Assembly (NCBI RefSeq): GCF_013347965.1
Contig: NZ_CP048810.1
Coordinates: 4,711,501-4,775,500 of the forward strand
From: Pseudomonas bijieensis
Lineage (GTDB): Bacteria > Pseudomonadota > Gammaproteobacteria > Pseudomonadales > Pseudomonadaceae
Direction of reading: 5' to 3'
Length of the DNA: 64,000 nucleotides
A model generated the notes under the pieces. It was not told where the DNA came from and searched no databases. It saw only the letters and a list, made by a program, of their open reading frames with translations. Made by a program: the position numbers and the translations under genes. Positions 1 to 8,257 of this stretch are shown here, in pieces; the stretch's first letter is position 1; every line of letters begins with the position of its first letter.

Positions 1-109
1 AGCCGACATCGGAGAAGTTGACGGTTTTGCACTGTTCGGGTTCAGCAGCGTTGGCCAGCATCGGAAGACTCAGCATGGCGGCCAACAACAACGACGTGGA
101 ACCTTTCAT
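1..109 (-). CDS. cbcX: Choline ABC transporter substrate-binding protein, 5' end only
   Basis: Only the first 36 codons are inside the window; the gene continues past position 1. The ATG at 109 is preceded by a good GGAG site (117-120). The protein opens with a typical Sec signal peptide (MKGSTSLLLAAMLSLPMLANA) cleaved before AEPEQCKTVNFSDVG. That mature start is characteristic of the periplasmic choline binder ChoX/CbcX and closely resembles the start of the carnitine binder CaiX at 8258-9202. In pseudomonads CbcX delivers choline to the CbcWV permease, and its gene is divergent from sdaB as here. The assignment is inferred from the N-terminus and the neighbourhood, because the ligand site is not visible. 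Confidence 0.8.
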   Translation of the reverse strand, partial: MKGSTSLLLAAMLSLPMLANAAEPEQCKTVNFSDVG

Positions 110-266
110 GGGTGGACTCCTGGTGTTTTATCGGCAGTGTCCTGTCAGGACAACCGCGCTTAATTGGATGTTGCGGTTGGTGGCGCGTGGGCACTCTCTG
201 ACACGCGGCCTTGCAAACGAGCCGTAACCGATCATGTACCAGTGCAAATCTGACGCCTACAGGGTG

Positions 267-300
267 GGTCGTATCCAGTACAGGGATGGTCGCATCCAGT
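267..300. promoter_or_regulatory. Direct-repeat operator candidate between cbcX and sdaB (GbdR-type)
   Basis: GGTCGTATCCAGT (267-279) and GGTCGCATCCAGT (288-300) match at 12 of 13 positions and start 21 bp apart, the two-helical-turn spacing expected for an AraC-family dimer. The site lies about 160 bp upstream of the cbcX start in an otherwise featureless 425-bp divergent spacer (110-534). Both neighbours are expected GbdR targets in Pseudomonas. That GbdR binds here is inference. Confidence 0.5.
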
Positions 301-534
301 GTCGGTGACGTCGTTTACAGATTTTTTCCGCCCCTGGAGGACCTCTGACACGCAGAAAAACGGCGCAAAACCGGGGTCGGGAAGGGGCGGCGCTGCCAGG
401 CATGATTGCGTCGGTGTCAGACGTCGGGCCCCCAGGTAAAAACCGGATGATGCGGCCATCCCGGCGTTGAGCGTAGCAGCTCCGTCACCGGACGCTCCTG
501 CGCCCGGATGTGCCTGTTCTGGAGGTTATCGGCA

Positions 535-1911
535 ATGGCAATCAGCGTTTTCGACTTGTTCAAAATCGGTATCGGCCCGTCCAGCTCCCACACCGTGGGG
601 CCCATGCGTGCGGCGGCGCTGTTTGTTGAAGCGCTGAAGGCAAAGGCCCTGCTCAATGACGTGCGTCGGGTCGAGGTGCAGTTGTTTGGTTCGCTGTCGG
701 CCACCGGTATCGGTCACGGCAGCGACAACGCTGTGATCATGGGCTTGATGGGCGAGTGGCCGGACGCAATCGACCCGTCGCAGATCGGCCCGCGTATCGG
801 GCGGCTGCGCGAAACCCAGACCCTGCTGCTCGACGGTCGTCTGTCGGTGCCGTTCATCTGGTCCCGGGACATGCGCCTGATCGACGAGAACCTGCCATTC
901 CATCCCAATGCCATGACCCTGGTGGCCGAGGGCGCCAACGGCGAGTTGCACCGTGACACTTATTACTCGGTGGGCGGTGGCTTTGTCGTCGATCAGGCCC
1001 AGGCCTCCAGCGGCGTAGTGGATCTGGACAGCACTGAGCTGCCTTATGATTTCTCCAGTGCCGAAGAATTGCTTGAGTTGTGCCGTATCCACAACTTGCG
1101 GGTGGCCGAGTTGATGCTGGCCAACGAAAAGGTCTGGCGCTCCGAGGATGAGATTCGTAGCGGCCTGATGAAACTGTGGCGGGCCATGCAGGATTGCGTC
1201 GAACAGGGCCTCAAGCATGAAGGCATCCTGCCCGGCGGTTTGAATGTGCGCCGGCGTGCGGCCAAGTTGCACCGCAGCCTGCAAGAGCTGAACAAACCCA
1301 ATGTCATTGGCTCGACCCTCAGTGCCATGGAATGGGTCAACCTGTTCGCCCTGGCGGTCAACGAGGAGAACGCCGCCGGTGGGCGCATGGTCACGGCGCC
1401 GACCAACGGTGCGGCGGGGATCATTCCGGCGGTGCTGCATTACTTCATGAAATTCAGCGAAGCGGTCACCGATGCCAACGTCGTGGATTATTTCCTCGGT
1501 GCGGCGGCCGTCGGGATCCTGTGCAAGAAGAACGCGTCGATCTCCGGTGCCGAAGTCGGTTGCCAGGGCGAGGTGGGATCGGCTTGCGCCATGGCGGCGG
1601 CAGGCCTGGCGGAGATCCTCGGGGCCTCGCCGGAACAGCTGTGCAACGCGGCGGAAATCGGCCTGGAGCACAACCTGGGCCTGACTTGCGACCCGGTGGG
1701 TGGCCTGGTGCAGGTGCCCTGCATCGAGCGCAACGCGATTGCCGCGGTGAAAGCCATCAACGCCGCGCAAATGGCTCTGCGCGGGGATGGCCAGCATTTC
1801 ATTTCCCTGGACCGGGTGATCCGCACCATGCGCGATACCGGTGCCGACATGCATGACAAATATAAAGAGACCTCGCGCGGCGGCTTGGCGGTCAGTGCGG
1901 TGGAGTGCTGA
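535..1911 (+). CDS. sdaB: L-serine ammonia-lyase (serine dehydratase), Fe-S type
   Basis: Deaminates L-serine to pyruvate and ammonia in the cytoplasm, the last step taking choline carbon (via glycine and GlyA) into central metabolism. I chose the ATG at 535 because GGAGGT (521-526) lies just upstream, giving 458 residues; an upstream ATG at 508 is in frame but has no such site. The N-terminus shows the serine-dehydratase beta motif with [10 protein letters not shown]. Cysteines at residues 343, 385 and 396 fall where the [4Fe-4S] ligands of the single-chain bacterial enzyme are expected. The chain ends in Cys458, the C-terminal cysteine known to reach into the active site in that family. Its place between cbcX and gbdR matches P. 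aeruginosa. Confidence 0.95.
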   Translation: MAISVFDLFKIGIGPSSSHTVGPMRAAALFVEALKAKALLNDVRRVEVQLFGSLSATGIGHGSDNAVIMGLMGEWPDAIDPSQIGPRIGRLRETQTLLLDGRLSVPFIWSRDMRLIDENLPFHPNAMTLVAEGANGELHRDTYYSVGGGFVVDQAQASSGVVDLDSTELPYDFSSAEELLELCRIHNLRVAELMLANEKVWRSEDEIRSGLMKLWRAMQDCVEQGLKHEGILPGGLNVRRRAAKLHRSLQELNKPNVIGSTLSAMEWVNLFALAVNEENAAGGRMVTAPTNGAAGIIPAVLHYFMKFSEAVTDANVVDYFLGAAAVGILCKKNASISGAEVGCQGEVGSACAMAAAGLAEILGASPEQLCNAAEIGLEHNLGLTCDPVGGLVQVPCIERNAIAAVKAINAAQMALRGDGQHFISLDRVIRTMRDTGADMHDKYKETSRGGLAVSAVEC

Positions 1912-1947
1912 GCTGCGTTCGCACAACCCTTTGTGACAAGAGGGACC

Positions 1948-2041
1948 CTGTGGAAGCAAGGCTTGCCCGCGATGGCGGCAGTGGACTCAACATGGATGTC
2001 GACAGACATACTGTCCTCGCGAGCAAGCTTTGCTCCCACAC
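1948..2041. repeat. REPIN palindrome, type GTGGGAGC
   Basis: Inverted pair: left arm CTGTGGAAGCAAGGC with TTGCCCGCGAT, right arm CTCGCGAGCAAGC with TTTGCTCCCACA. The two arms belong to different sequence subtypes (GCGGGCAAGC versus GCGAGCAAGC). It lies in the 573-bp sdaB-gbdR spacer. Confidence 0.85.
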
Positions 2042-2371
2042 AGATTCCCTTTATTCACGAGATCGAAAATCGCTCGTAAAATGAACACCCATCCGCAAAC
2101 GCGCCACCTTTTAGCGCGTCGCAAACAGACAAGACACCGGTTGTCGGGTTTGCCTCCATACGCCCCTCGACCGTCCGTCGTCCGTACCTGTGGTGATACT
2201 CGTCGCGCAAGCGGCGCAGCCCAGTTCCCACAAGTGCTACCGATCTGCTCACAGCCCGCTGTGACAGGTGCCTGCCGCCACTGATGGCGCTTATAACCCG
2301 CACTCGACACACGCCTTATATAGACAGGCCGCGATGTCGTTTTCAGGATTTATTGAACACGCATTCAATTT

Positions 2372-2388
2372 TAGGCATGGCAATTGCT
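2372..2388 (+). promoter_or_regulatory. Sigma-54 promoter candidate for gbdR
   Basis: TAGGCATGGCAATTGCT has the invariant GG (2374-2375) and GC (2386-2387) exactly 10 bases apart and the TTGC core of a -24/-12 element. It would start transcription near 2399, leaving a leader of about 85 bases before gbdR. Nitrogen/carbon control of gbdR through NtrC and CbrB is reported for P. aeruginosa and needs such a promoter. I did not find a convincing enhancer site by eye. Confidence 0.55.
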
Positions 2389-2484
2389 CTATCCCGATAA
2401 AGCCCCGTCTCGGCAAGAGAATGATGGCAATAACAAGAGCCTCCGCCTGAGGCCATTACCCGCTTTGTGTGAGGAGATACCGCG

Positions 2485-3588
2485 ATGACGACGTCCAACT
2501 CCGGGGCTCAACCCCAGAACCGTGCGCCTCAATCCATCGGCTTTTTGCTGCTGGACAATTTCACGCTGATTTCCCTGGCGTCCGCGGTAGAACCGCTACG
2601 CATGGCTAACCAATTGTCCGGTCGCGAGCTGTATCGCTGGACCACCCTCACCGTCGATGGCGGCCAGGTCTGGGCCAGCGACGGTTTGCAGATCACCCCC
2701 GACGCCTCCATGCACAAGGCGCCGTCCCTGGACACCGTCATCGTCTGTGGTGGCATCGGCATCCAGCGCACGGTCACCCGTGAACACGTGTCGTGGCTGC
2801 AGAGCCAGGCCCGTCAATCCCGTCGCCTCGGTGCGGTCTGCACCGGCAGCTGGGCCCTGGCATGCGCCGGCCTGCTGGACGGGTTCGATTGCAGCGTGCA
2901 CTGGGAATGCCTGGCGGCGATGCAGGAAGCCTTCCCTCGGGTCTCGATGAGCACCCGTCTGTTCACCCTCGACCGTAACCGTTTCACCAGCTCTGGCGGC
3001 ACCGCGCCGCTGGACATGATGCTGCACCTGATCAGCCGCGATCACGGTCGCGAACTGTCGGCAGCGATCTCGGAAATGTTTGTCTACGAGCGCATCCGCA
3101 ACGAGCAGGATCACCAGCGTGTGCCGCTCAAGCACATGCTCGGCACCAACCAGCCGAAGTTGCAGGAAATTGTCGCGCTGATGGAAGCCAACCTCGAAGA
3201 GCCGATCGACCTGGACGAACTGGCGGTGTACGTCGCCGTGTCCCGCCGTCAGTTGGAGCGGCTGTTCCAGAAGTACCTGCATTGCTCGCCGTCGCGCTAT
3301 TACCTCAAGTTGCGGCTGATTCGCGCGCGGCAACTGCTCAAGCAGACGCCGATGTCGATCATCGAGGTGGCCTCGGTGTGCGGCTTCGTCTCCACCCCGC
3401 ACTTCTCCAAGTGCTACCGCGAATACTTCGGCATTCCACCGCGTGACGAACGCGTAGGCTCCAACACCACGCAACAGGTGGCGATGATGCCGCTGCCACA
3501 GGCGCTGGTGCTGTCGCCGCTGTCAGGCCCGCTGTCGGCGTTGAGCCAGGCGCGCAATGAGTCGACGTTTGCCAGTGTGAGGCTCTAG
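2485..3588 (+). CDS. gbdR: GbdR, AraC-family activator of glycine betaine catabolism
   Basis: A 367-residue transcription factor with an N-terminal class-I glutamine-amidotransferase-like sensor domain (about residues 17-190) and a C-terminal AraC double helix-turn-helix (about 255-345, with VSRRQLERLFQKY and VASVCGFVSTPHFSKCYREYFG). In P. aeruginosa GbdR senses glycine betaine and dimethylglycine and activates gbcA, gbcB, dgcAB, soxBDAG, sdaB and cbcX, nearly all of which lie in this window. The start at 2485 follows GTGAGGAGATACCGCG, a strong ribosome site. It is paralogous to CdhR (9396-10355), with the same architecture and an N-terminus sharing AIEPLR/AVEPLR. The Ala/Gly-rich tail after the HTH carries no recognisable domain. 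Confidence 0.95.
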   Translation: MTTSNSGAQPQNRAPQSIGFLLLDNFTLISLASAVEPLRMANQLSGRELYRWTTLTVDGGQVWASDGLQITPDASMHKAPSLDTVIVCGGIGIQRTVTREHVSWLQSQARQSRRLGAVCTGSWALACAGLLDGFDCSVHWECLAAMQEAFPRVSMSTRLFTLDRNRFTSSGGTAPLDMMLHLISRDHGRELSAAISEMFVYERIRNEQDHQRVPLKHMLGTNQPKLQEIVALMEANLEEPIDLDELAVYVAVSRRQLERLFQKYLHCSPSRYYLKLRLIRARQLLKQTPMSIIEVASVCGFVSTPHFSKCYREYFGIPPRDERVGSNTTQQVAMMPLPQALVLSPLSGPLSALSQARNESTFASVRL

Positions 3589-3601
3589 ACCGAGGCGCCT
3601 T

Positions 3602-3696
3602 CATCGCGAGCAAGCTTTGCTCCCACAGGAAGTCTTCTGGGTGAAGTAGACAGCGTGCTCCCCGGAGATCCGTGGGAGCAAAGCTTGCTCGCGATT
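3602..3696. repeat. REPIN palindrome, type GTGGGAGC
   Basis: Arms ATCGCGAGCAAGCTTTGCTC and its inverse (GTGGGAGCAAAGCTTGCTCG) are separated by about 40 bp. It sits between the convergent ends of gbdR and the next gene. Confidence 0.85.
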
Positions 3697-3703
3697 TGGT
3701 TTA

Positions 3704-3967
3704 TCAGCCGCTGTGGTTCTGCTGATACTCCATCAGAGCCGGCAACAGCTGCTTATCGATCGCCTGACGCACAGCCGGCAGGATGGTGGCGCTGCTGGTG
3801 TACATGTCCTTGACCATGCGCCGCAAATCATTGGCGCGGGCCCTGTCCAGCCCACGTACCGCGCACTCGCACGCCTGTTCGGCGGTGGAGCCGCTGGGTA
3901 TTTGCAGCCCCAGGGCCTTGAGGTGGCCCAGCAGGTCTTCCTGGTCGATCAAATCGGCGTACATCAT
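3704..3967 (-). CDS. Conserved hypothetical protein, 87 residues
   Basis: A small acidic-to-neutral cytoplasmic protein (MMYADLIDQEDLLGHLKALG...) with no signal peptide or membrane segment. It looks all-helical, with DLLGHLKALG and ANDLRRMVKDMY as amphipathic stretches. An AAGGA site lies upstream of the ATG pair at 3962-3967. It is convergent with gbdR and upstream of, but separate from, the carnitine genes. I do not recognise a family. Its codon use resembles its neighbours, so I regard it as a real gene of unknown role. Confidence 0.6.
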   Translation of the reverse strand: MMYADLIDQEDLLGHLKALGLQIPSGSTAEQACECAVRGLDRARANDLRRMVKDMYTSSATILPAVRQAIDKQLLPALMEYQQNHSG

Positions 3968-4179
3968 GACGCTTTTCCTTGTTCAGGGATTGGGGTCGTG
4001 TCTCGATTCTGGTAGCCACCCGAAGCGGCGGCAAGGGCAAATGGTCGCCATGTCATGAATGACTATGGAGGCGTCGTTTTCGGCTAACTTGCACGGGCCT
4101 GGACTGGGCACACTGACTCCAAGCTGATTCACGATGGTTTGGTCACCCTCGCGCGACAGCTCCTCCAGTAACGCACCTG

Positions 4180-4215
4180 CCCCGATCCTGTCACGGCTTG
4201 ATCGGGGATTTTTTT
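4180..4215 (+). terminator. Intrinsic terminator with no plus-strand gene before it
   Basis: Perfect 8-bp arms CCCCGATC (4180-4187) and GATCGGGG (4200-4207), a 12-nt loop, then A and seven T. The nearest plus-strand gene, gbdR, ends 590 bp upstream with a minus-strand gene in between. The rest of the 382-bp spacer 3968-4349 holds no gene that I can support. Confidence 0.75.
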
Positions 4216-4256
4216 GCCTCGGTGAATCAGGGGGAGATGGGTTGCCGGAAAGACCG

Positions 4257-4334
4257 CTATCGCGAGCAGGCTCGCTCCCACAATGGTTCTGTGTCATTCA
4301 CAGCATCTAATGTGGGAGCGAGCCTGCTCGCGAT
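4257..4334. repeat. REPIN palindrome, type GCGAGCAGGCTCGCTCCCAC
   Basis: Inverted arms TATCGCGAGCAGGCTCGCTC and its mirror ending CTGCTCGCGAT, about 30 bp apart. It is just downstream of the dioxygenase stop codon at 4350. Confidence 0.85.
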
Positions 4335-4349
4335 GAACGATGACGCGGT

Positions 4350-5513
4350 CTACCTTTGCAACACCAGAATCCGCGACAACAACTCATCCCGATCCACATA
4401 GCACCCCTGGAAATGCCGGGCCCCGGTGGCTGGGTCGAAGGCGTTGCGGGCATGGAGGGTGCGGCGGTTGTCGAAGCACCAAAGCTGGCCGGGTTCGAGG
4501 CGCTGTACCAAACGAAATTGTGCCTCGCGGGTCAGGGCGATGAAGCGGCGATAGGCGCGGTAAAGCCTGGGCATCTGCTCGACCGAGGTGTCGAACGGCC
4601 CGCGCAGGAAGTTCGCCATGCGGATTTCCGCAACCTGTCCCAGGGCATCCAGGGCGATGATCGGCGCCAGGCAGCGGTAGTCGCTGTGGCGGTCCTTGTT
4701 GCGAAACTCCACCGGGATTTCGCACAGCGCAGCAAAGGCCTCGGGATCTTCCTGGCGCAGGGCCTCGGCGATGGCGAAACCGTCGACAAAAATGCTTTCG
4801 CCACCCTCGGCGTCATTCACCAGGCAATGCAGGAACTGCAACCCCGGTTGCAGCTCCCGGGTTGGCAGGTCGCTGTGCAGCGGCAGGTTGAAAGCGGTGT
4901 AGGCGTTGCTGTCGGCATCGGCCTTGGATTGCACATTGAACAGCACGCCGAAGTTGCTTTCGCGGATGAACGAAATGCGCTGGGCGATCAGCTTCAGCGA
5001 ACCGGGTTCGGTGGGCACGCCGCGCACTTGGGTCAGGCCGATGTCGCGCACCGCCAGCAGCCATTGCAGCAAGGCATCGGCATCGTCCATCAGCGTCCGG
5101 TAGTCGAATACCGGCAATTGCAGATCACGGCGCCATAGTTGGCTTTTGGGCTTGTTCACCAGGCGTTCGGCCCGGGATTGGTCGTCGTAGGCATGGGCGC
5201 GCAACCAGCCCGGGTCGAAACGGCTCTGGTGGCCGTCCTGCCAATCCACGCACAGGCAACCTTCGTCGTCGAGGCGGGTTGCGGCGGGTGCCAAGTCTTC
5301 GGGTACATCAATGATCTCCAGCACCTGCTCGCGGGTGACGCTGTAGACGCATTGGGGGCAAGGGCAGTTGTCCCGCAGCCATTGATGATGAAAGGGGCTG
5401 GTCCGACCGTCGGCCCAGGTGACTTGCACCCGGTCGGCCAAGGGCCTTGCGGCGGTCAATGCGAAGATCAGGGGATAACGGCGGAAGTCGGCAAAAGCGG
5501 CAGCGGTGTTCAT
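4350..5513 (-). CDS. Gamma-butyrobetaine dioxygenase (2-oxoglutarate dependent)
   Basis: Hydroxylates gamma-butyrobetaine to L-carnitine using 2-oxoglutarate, O2 and Fe(II), feeding the carnitine genes next to it. The 387-residue length matches the Pseudomonas enzyme. The N-terminal domain has a zinc site, Cys50-x-Cys52-x-x-Cys55 with His107 as likely fourth ligand. The TauD/TfdA-type catalytic fold carries the iron triad His213-x-Asp215 (LPLHSD) and His354 (RTLHARNAF), and a downstream Arg for 2-oxoglutarate. The start has AGGAGA upstream. It is 20 bp downstream of cdhB and is the last gene of the leftward carnitine set. Trimethyllysine dioxygenase is a related alternative but is much less likely in a bacterium. 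Confidence 0.88.
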   Translation of the reverse strand: MNTAAAFADFRRYPLIFALTAARPLADRVQVTWADGRTSPFHHQWLRDNCPCPQCVYSVTREQVLEIIDVPEDLAPAATRLDDEGCLCVDWQDGHQSRFDPGWLRAHAYDDQSRAERLVNKPKSQLWRRDLQLPVFDYRTLMDDADALLQWLLAVRDIGLTQVRGVPTEPGSLKLIAQRISFIRESNFGVLFNVQSKADADSNAYTAFNLPLHSDLPTRELQPGLQFLHCLVNDAEGGESIFVDGFAIAEALRQEDPEAFAALCEIPVEFRNKDRHSDYRCLAPIIALDALGQVAEIRMANFLRGPFDTSVEQMPRLYRAYRRFIALTREAQFRLVQRLEPGQLWCFDNRRTLHARNAFDPATGARHFQGCYVDRDELLSRILVLQR

Positions 5514-5533
5514 GGCGATCTCCTGTTCGAGGC

Positions 5534-6010
5534 TTATCGGGCGGGAGGCAGGGCGATGACCCGACCGATGTACGCCGGAGGCGGCAGGTTGGCTTGTTGG
5601 TCGAGCAGGGCTTTGAGGCGGTCCAGGGTCGGTTCCGTGAAGGGCGCCGAGCGCGGGCCGGCCAGGTCGACGTGCAGCAGCATTTGCTCGTTGCCAGCCA
5701 GTTCTTTATCGCCGCCGACCAGATGCAGGCTGTGGTAGAGGTGCAGGCGCTTGGCGTCGTGGCCGATGATTTGCGTGTGCACCTCCACTTCGGCGTCGAG
5801 CTTCACTTCGTGCAGGTAATTGAGGTGCAGTTCGAGGGTGAACAGCGAGTGGCCGCTGGCCTCGCGGTTCTGGCTGTCCAGGCCGAGCCGGTCCATCAGC
5901 GCGTCGGTGGCGTAGCTGAAGATCAGCAGGTAAAAGGCATCGCGCAGGTGGCCGTTGTAATCGACCCAATCCGGGAGGATGCTGGTTTGGTAGGTGGTGA
6001 GGGTGGGCAT
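5534..6010 (-). CDS. cdhB: Betainyl-CoA thioesterase, hotdog fold
   Basis: A 158-residue 4-hydroxybenzoyl-CoA-thioesterase-like protein. The signature is near the N-terminus (WVDYNGHLRDAFYLLIFSYA), where the Asp after WV is the usual catalytic acid of this hotdog class. In the carnitine pathway it releases glycine betaine from betainyl-CoA, the product of CdhC. It sits between lcdH and the dioxygenase, all on the minus strand, as in the P. aeruginosa caiX-cdhCAB operon. The ribosome site is weak (GGACCTGA), and a REPIN separates it from lcdH, so it may be less expressed than the upstream genes. Confidence 0.88.
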   Translation of the reverse strand: MPTLTTYQTSILPDWVDYNGHLRDAFYLLIFSYATDALMDRLGLDSQNREASGHSLFTLELHLNYLHEVKLDAEVEVHTQIIGHDAKRLHLYHSLHLVGGDKELAGNEQMLLHVDLAGPRSAPFTEPTLDRLKALLDQQANLPPPAYIGRVIALPPAR

Positions 6011-6047
6011 GATTCAGGTCCGACAATTGAGGTGACTGGGCTGGCGC

Positions 6048-6142
6048 TATCGCGAGCAGGCTCGCTCCCACAGGGATTTGGCGGTGTGAACACTATTATT
6101 TCACCCAGAAAATCCCCTGTGGGAGCGAGCCTGCTCGCGATG
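6048..6142. repeat. REPIN palindrome, type GCGAGCAGGCTCGCTCCCAC
   Basis: Inverted arms around GCGAGCAGGCTCGCTCCCAC and its complement, fitted into the lcdH-cdhB spacer inside a presumed operon. Confidence 0.85.
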
Positions 6143-6175
6143 AGGCCAGATAGGCTGGCCCCAAAAAGCCAGGGG

Positions 6176-7141
6176 TTACTCGGTGAAGGCCATTCCATGC
6201 TTGGCCTTGGTGGTCTTCACCGCTTCCAGCACCGCCAGCAGGCAATCATCACGATAGCGCTCCAGGGCCGAAATGCTGTGGCTGCCCAGTTGCGCGCTGG
6301 TCCCGTCCACTACGTCGTCGATCAGTTTCTCGGTCAGCTCCGGCGCTGGCAGGTAGGTCCACGGCAGCTGTAACGCCGGGCCGAACTGGGCCATGAAGTG
6401 CCGCATGCCGGCATCGCCGCCAGCCAGGGTATAGGTCAGGAACGTGCCCATGAACGACCAGCGCAAGCCGGCACCGAAACGGATCGCGTCATCGATTTCG
6501 CCGGTGGTGGCCACGCCGTCGTTGACCAGGTGCAGGGCTTCGCGCCACAGCGCCTCGAGCAGGCGGTCGGCGATGAAACCGGGTACTTCCTTGCGTACGT
6601 GCAGTGGCCGCATGCCGAGGGATTCGTACACCTGCATCGCCGCCTGCACGGCCTCGGGCGCGGTGTTTTTGCCGCCCACCACTTCCACCAGTGGCAACAG
6701 GTAGACCGGGTTGAACGGGTGGCCGACTACGCAGCGTTCCGGGTGGGTGGCGCCTTCGTAGAATTCGCTCGGCAGCAGCCCCGATGTGCTGGAACCGATC
6801 AGCGCGTTCGGCTTGGCGGCGGCGCTGATCTGGGCGTGCAGCTCGAGTTTCAATTCCAGGCGCTCGGGGGCGCTTTCCTGGATGAAATCGGCGTCGCGTA
6901 CGCATTCTTCGATGGTCGTGACAAAGCGCAGCCGATCCTGCGAAGCACCAGGGGCCAGGCCTTGTTTTTCCAGCGCGCCCCAGGCGTTGGCGACGCGTTT
7001 GCGCAGCGCCGCTTCGGCACCCGGCGCGGGGTCCCAGGCGACCACGTCGAGGCCATGGGCCAGGGCGCGGCTGACCCAGCCGCTGCCGATCACACCGCTG
7101 CCCAAAGCGGCGAAGGTTTTGATGTCGGTGATGAAGCTCAT
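6176..7141 (-). CDS. lcdH: L-carnitine 3-dehydrogenase
   Basis: Oxidises L-carnitine to 3-dehydrocarnitine with NAD+ in the cytoplasm; the same enzyme is called cdhA in the P. aeruginosa cdh nomenclature. The 321-residue protein belongs to the 3-hydroxyacyl-CoA dehydrogenase superfamily: an N-terminal Rossmann domain with GSGVIGSGW (about residues 10-18), the AxE...K region [23 protein letters not shown] typical of the family, and a helical C-terminal domain. I chose the ATG at 7141 ([14 protein letters not shown]) because it has AGGACA upstream and aligns with the nucleotide-binding strand; upstream in-frame codons run into the REPIN. It lies between cdhC and cdhB. Confidence 0.93.
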   Translation of the reverse strand: MSFITDIKTFAALGSGVIGSGWVSRALAHGLDVVAWDPAPGAEAALRKRVANAWGALEKQGLAPGASQDRLRFVTTIEECVRDADFIQESAPERLELKLELHAQISAAAKPNALIGSSTSGLLPSEFYEGATHPERCVVGHPFNPVYLLPLVEVVGGKNTAPEAVQAAMQVYESLGMRPLHVRKEVPGFIADRLLEALWREALHLVNDGVATTGEIDDAIRFGAGLRWSFMGTFLTYTLAGGDAGMRHFMAQFGPALQLPWTYLPAPELTEKLIDDVVDGTSAQLGSHSISALERYRDDCLLAVLEAVKTTKAKHGMAFTE

Positions 7142-7172
7142 AGTGATGTCCTGAAAAAATAGTTCGGTGATC

Positions 7173-7270
7173 CCCTGTGGGAGCAAGGCTTGCCCGCGAT
7201 GCCGGCAGTAGATTCAACAGGGATGTCGACTGACATACCGTCATCGCGGGCAAGCCTTGCTCCCACAGGT
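7173..7270. repeat. REPIN palindrome, type GCGGGCAAGCCTTGCTCCCAC
   Basis: Arms CTGTGGGAGCAAGGCTTGCC and its inverse ending in GCTCCCACAGG enclose about 40 bp. It lies in the cdhC-lcdH spacer. Confidence 0.85.
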
Positions 7271-7299
7271 TGTGTCCCTAGGGGGAGATAAGTGTTTGG

Positions 7300-8187
7300 T
7301 CAGCCGCGCTGGGTCAGTCCCATTTTCTTGCGGCCCTCAGCCGGCGTGAGCACCCGCGCCCCGAGGCGGCTGAGGATTTCGCTGGCGCGCTCCACCAGTT
7401 GGCCGTTGGTGGCGAGCACGCCTTTGTCCAGCCAGAGGTTGTCTTCCAACCCGACCCTTACGTTGCCTCCCAGCAGCACCGCCTGCGCGGCCATCGGCAT
7501 TTGCATGCGACCGATGCCGAAGCCGGCCCACACGGCATCCGCCGGCAGGTTGTCGACCATGGCTTTCATGGTGGTGGTGTCAGCCGGCGCGCCCCACGGG
7601 ATGCCCAGGCAGAGTTGGAACAGCGGGTTGTCCAGCAGGCCTTCCTTGATCAGTTGCTTGGCGAACCACAGGTGGCCGGTGTCGAAGATCTCCAGCTCGG
7701 CCTTGACCCCCAGTTCAGTGATGCGCTTGGCCCCGGCCCGCAGTTGCGCCGGGGTGGAGACGTAAATGGTGTCGCCGTCGCCGAAGTTCAGGGTGCCGCA
7801 ATCCAGGGTGCAGATTTCCGGCAACAGCTCTTCGACGTGGGCCAGGCGGGTCAGCGGCCCCACCAGGTCGGTGTTGGGGCCGAACTCCATTGGTCGTTCG
7901 CCGGCACCGATTTCCAGGTCGCCACCCATGCCGGCGGTGAGGTTGACGATGATGTCGACGTCCGCCTCACGGATGCGCTCCATCACTTCGCGGTACAGCG
8001 CCACATCGCGGCTGAACTTGCCGGTCTGGGGATCGCGAACGTGGCAGTGGACCACCGTGGCCCCGGCCTTCGCCGCCTCGACGGCGGCGGCAGCGATCTG
8101 TTTCGGGGTGACCGGCACGTGAGGGCTCTTGGCGGTCGTGTCGCCAGCACCGGTGAGTGCGCAGGTGATGATGACGTCGTGGTTCAT
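7300..8187 (-). CDS. cdhC: Dehydrocarnitine cleavage enzyme (BKACE family)
   Basis: A 295-residue DUF849 / beta-keto acid cleavage enzyme. It condenses 3-dehydrocarnitine with acetyl-CoA to give betainyl-CoA and acetoacetate, without free CoA. Family features visible are the N-terminal strand [11 protein letters not shown], the zinc-ligand segment [14 protein letters not shown] (HCHVRD) and GMGGDLEIG in the barrel. The ATG at 8187 has GAAGGA upstream. It lies immediately downstream of caiX with a stable hairpin between them (8218-8242). Other BKACE substrates are possible by family, but the flanking lcdH, cdhB, caiX and cdhR make carnitine the clear choice. Confidence 0.93.
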   Translation of the reverse strand: MNHDVIITCALTGAGDTTAKSPHVPVTPKQIAAAAVEAAKAGATVVHCHVRDPQTGKFSRDVALYREVMERIREADVDIIVNLTAGMGGDLEIGAGERPMEFGPNTDLVGPLTRLAHVEELLPEICTLDCGTLNFGDGDTIYVSTPAQLRAGAKRITELGVKAELEIFDTGHLWFAKQLIKEGLLDNPLFQLCLGIPWGAPADTTTMKAMVDNLPADAVWAGFGIGRMQMPMAAQAVLLGGNVRVGLEDNLWLDKGVLATNGQLVERASEILSRLGARVLTPAEGRKKMGLTQRG

Positions 8188-8217
8188 GGTGCGGATTCCT
8201 TCAGGCGTGATGAGTCA

Positions 8218-8242
8218 CTGCGCAGCCATGGGTGCTGCGCAG
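8218..8242. other. Intercistronic hairpin between caiX and cdhC
   Basis: Perfect 9-bp arms CTGCGCAGC / GCTGCGCAG with a 7-nt loop. There is no T-run on the minus strand, so it is not a standard terminator. Such hairpins often let a binding-protein message outlast the rest of its operon. Confidence 0.55.
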
Positions 8243-8257
8243 GGGGATAAAGGTTGA

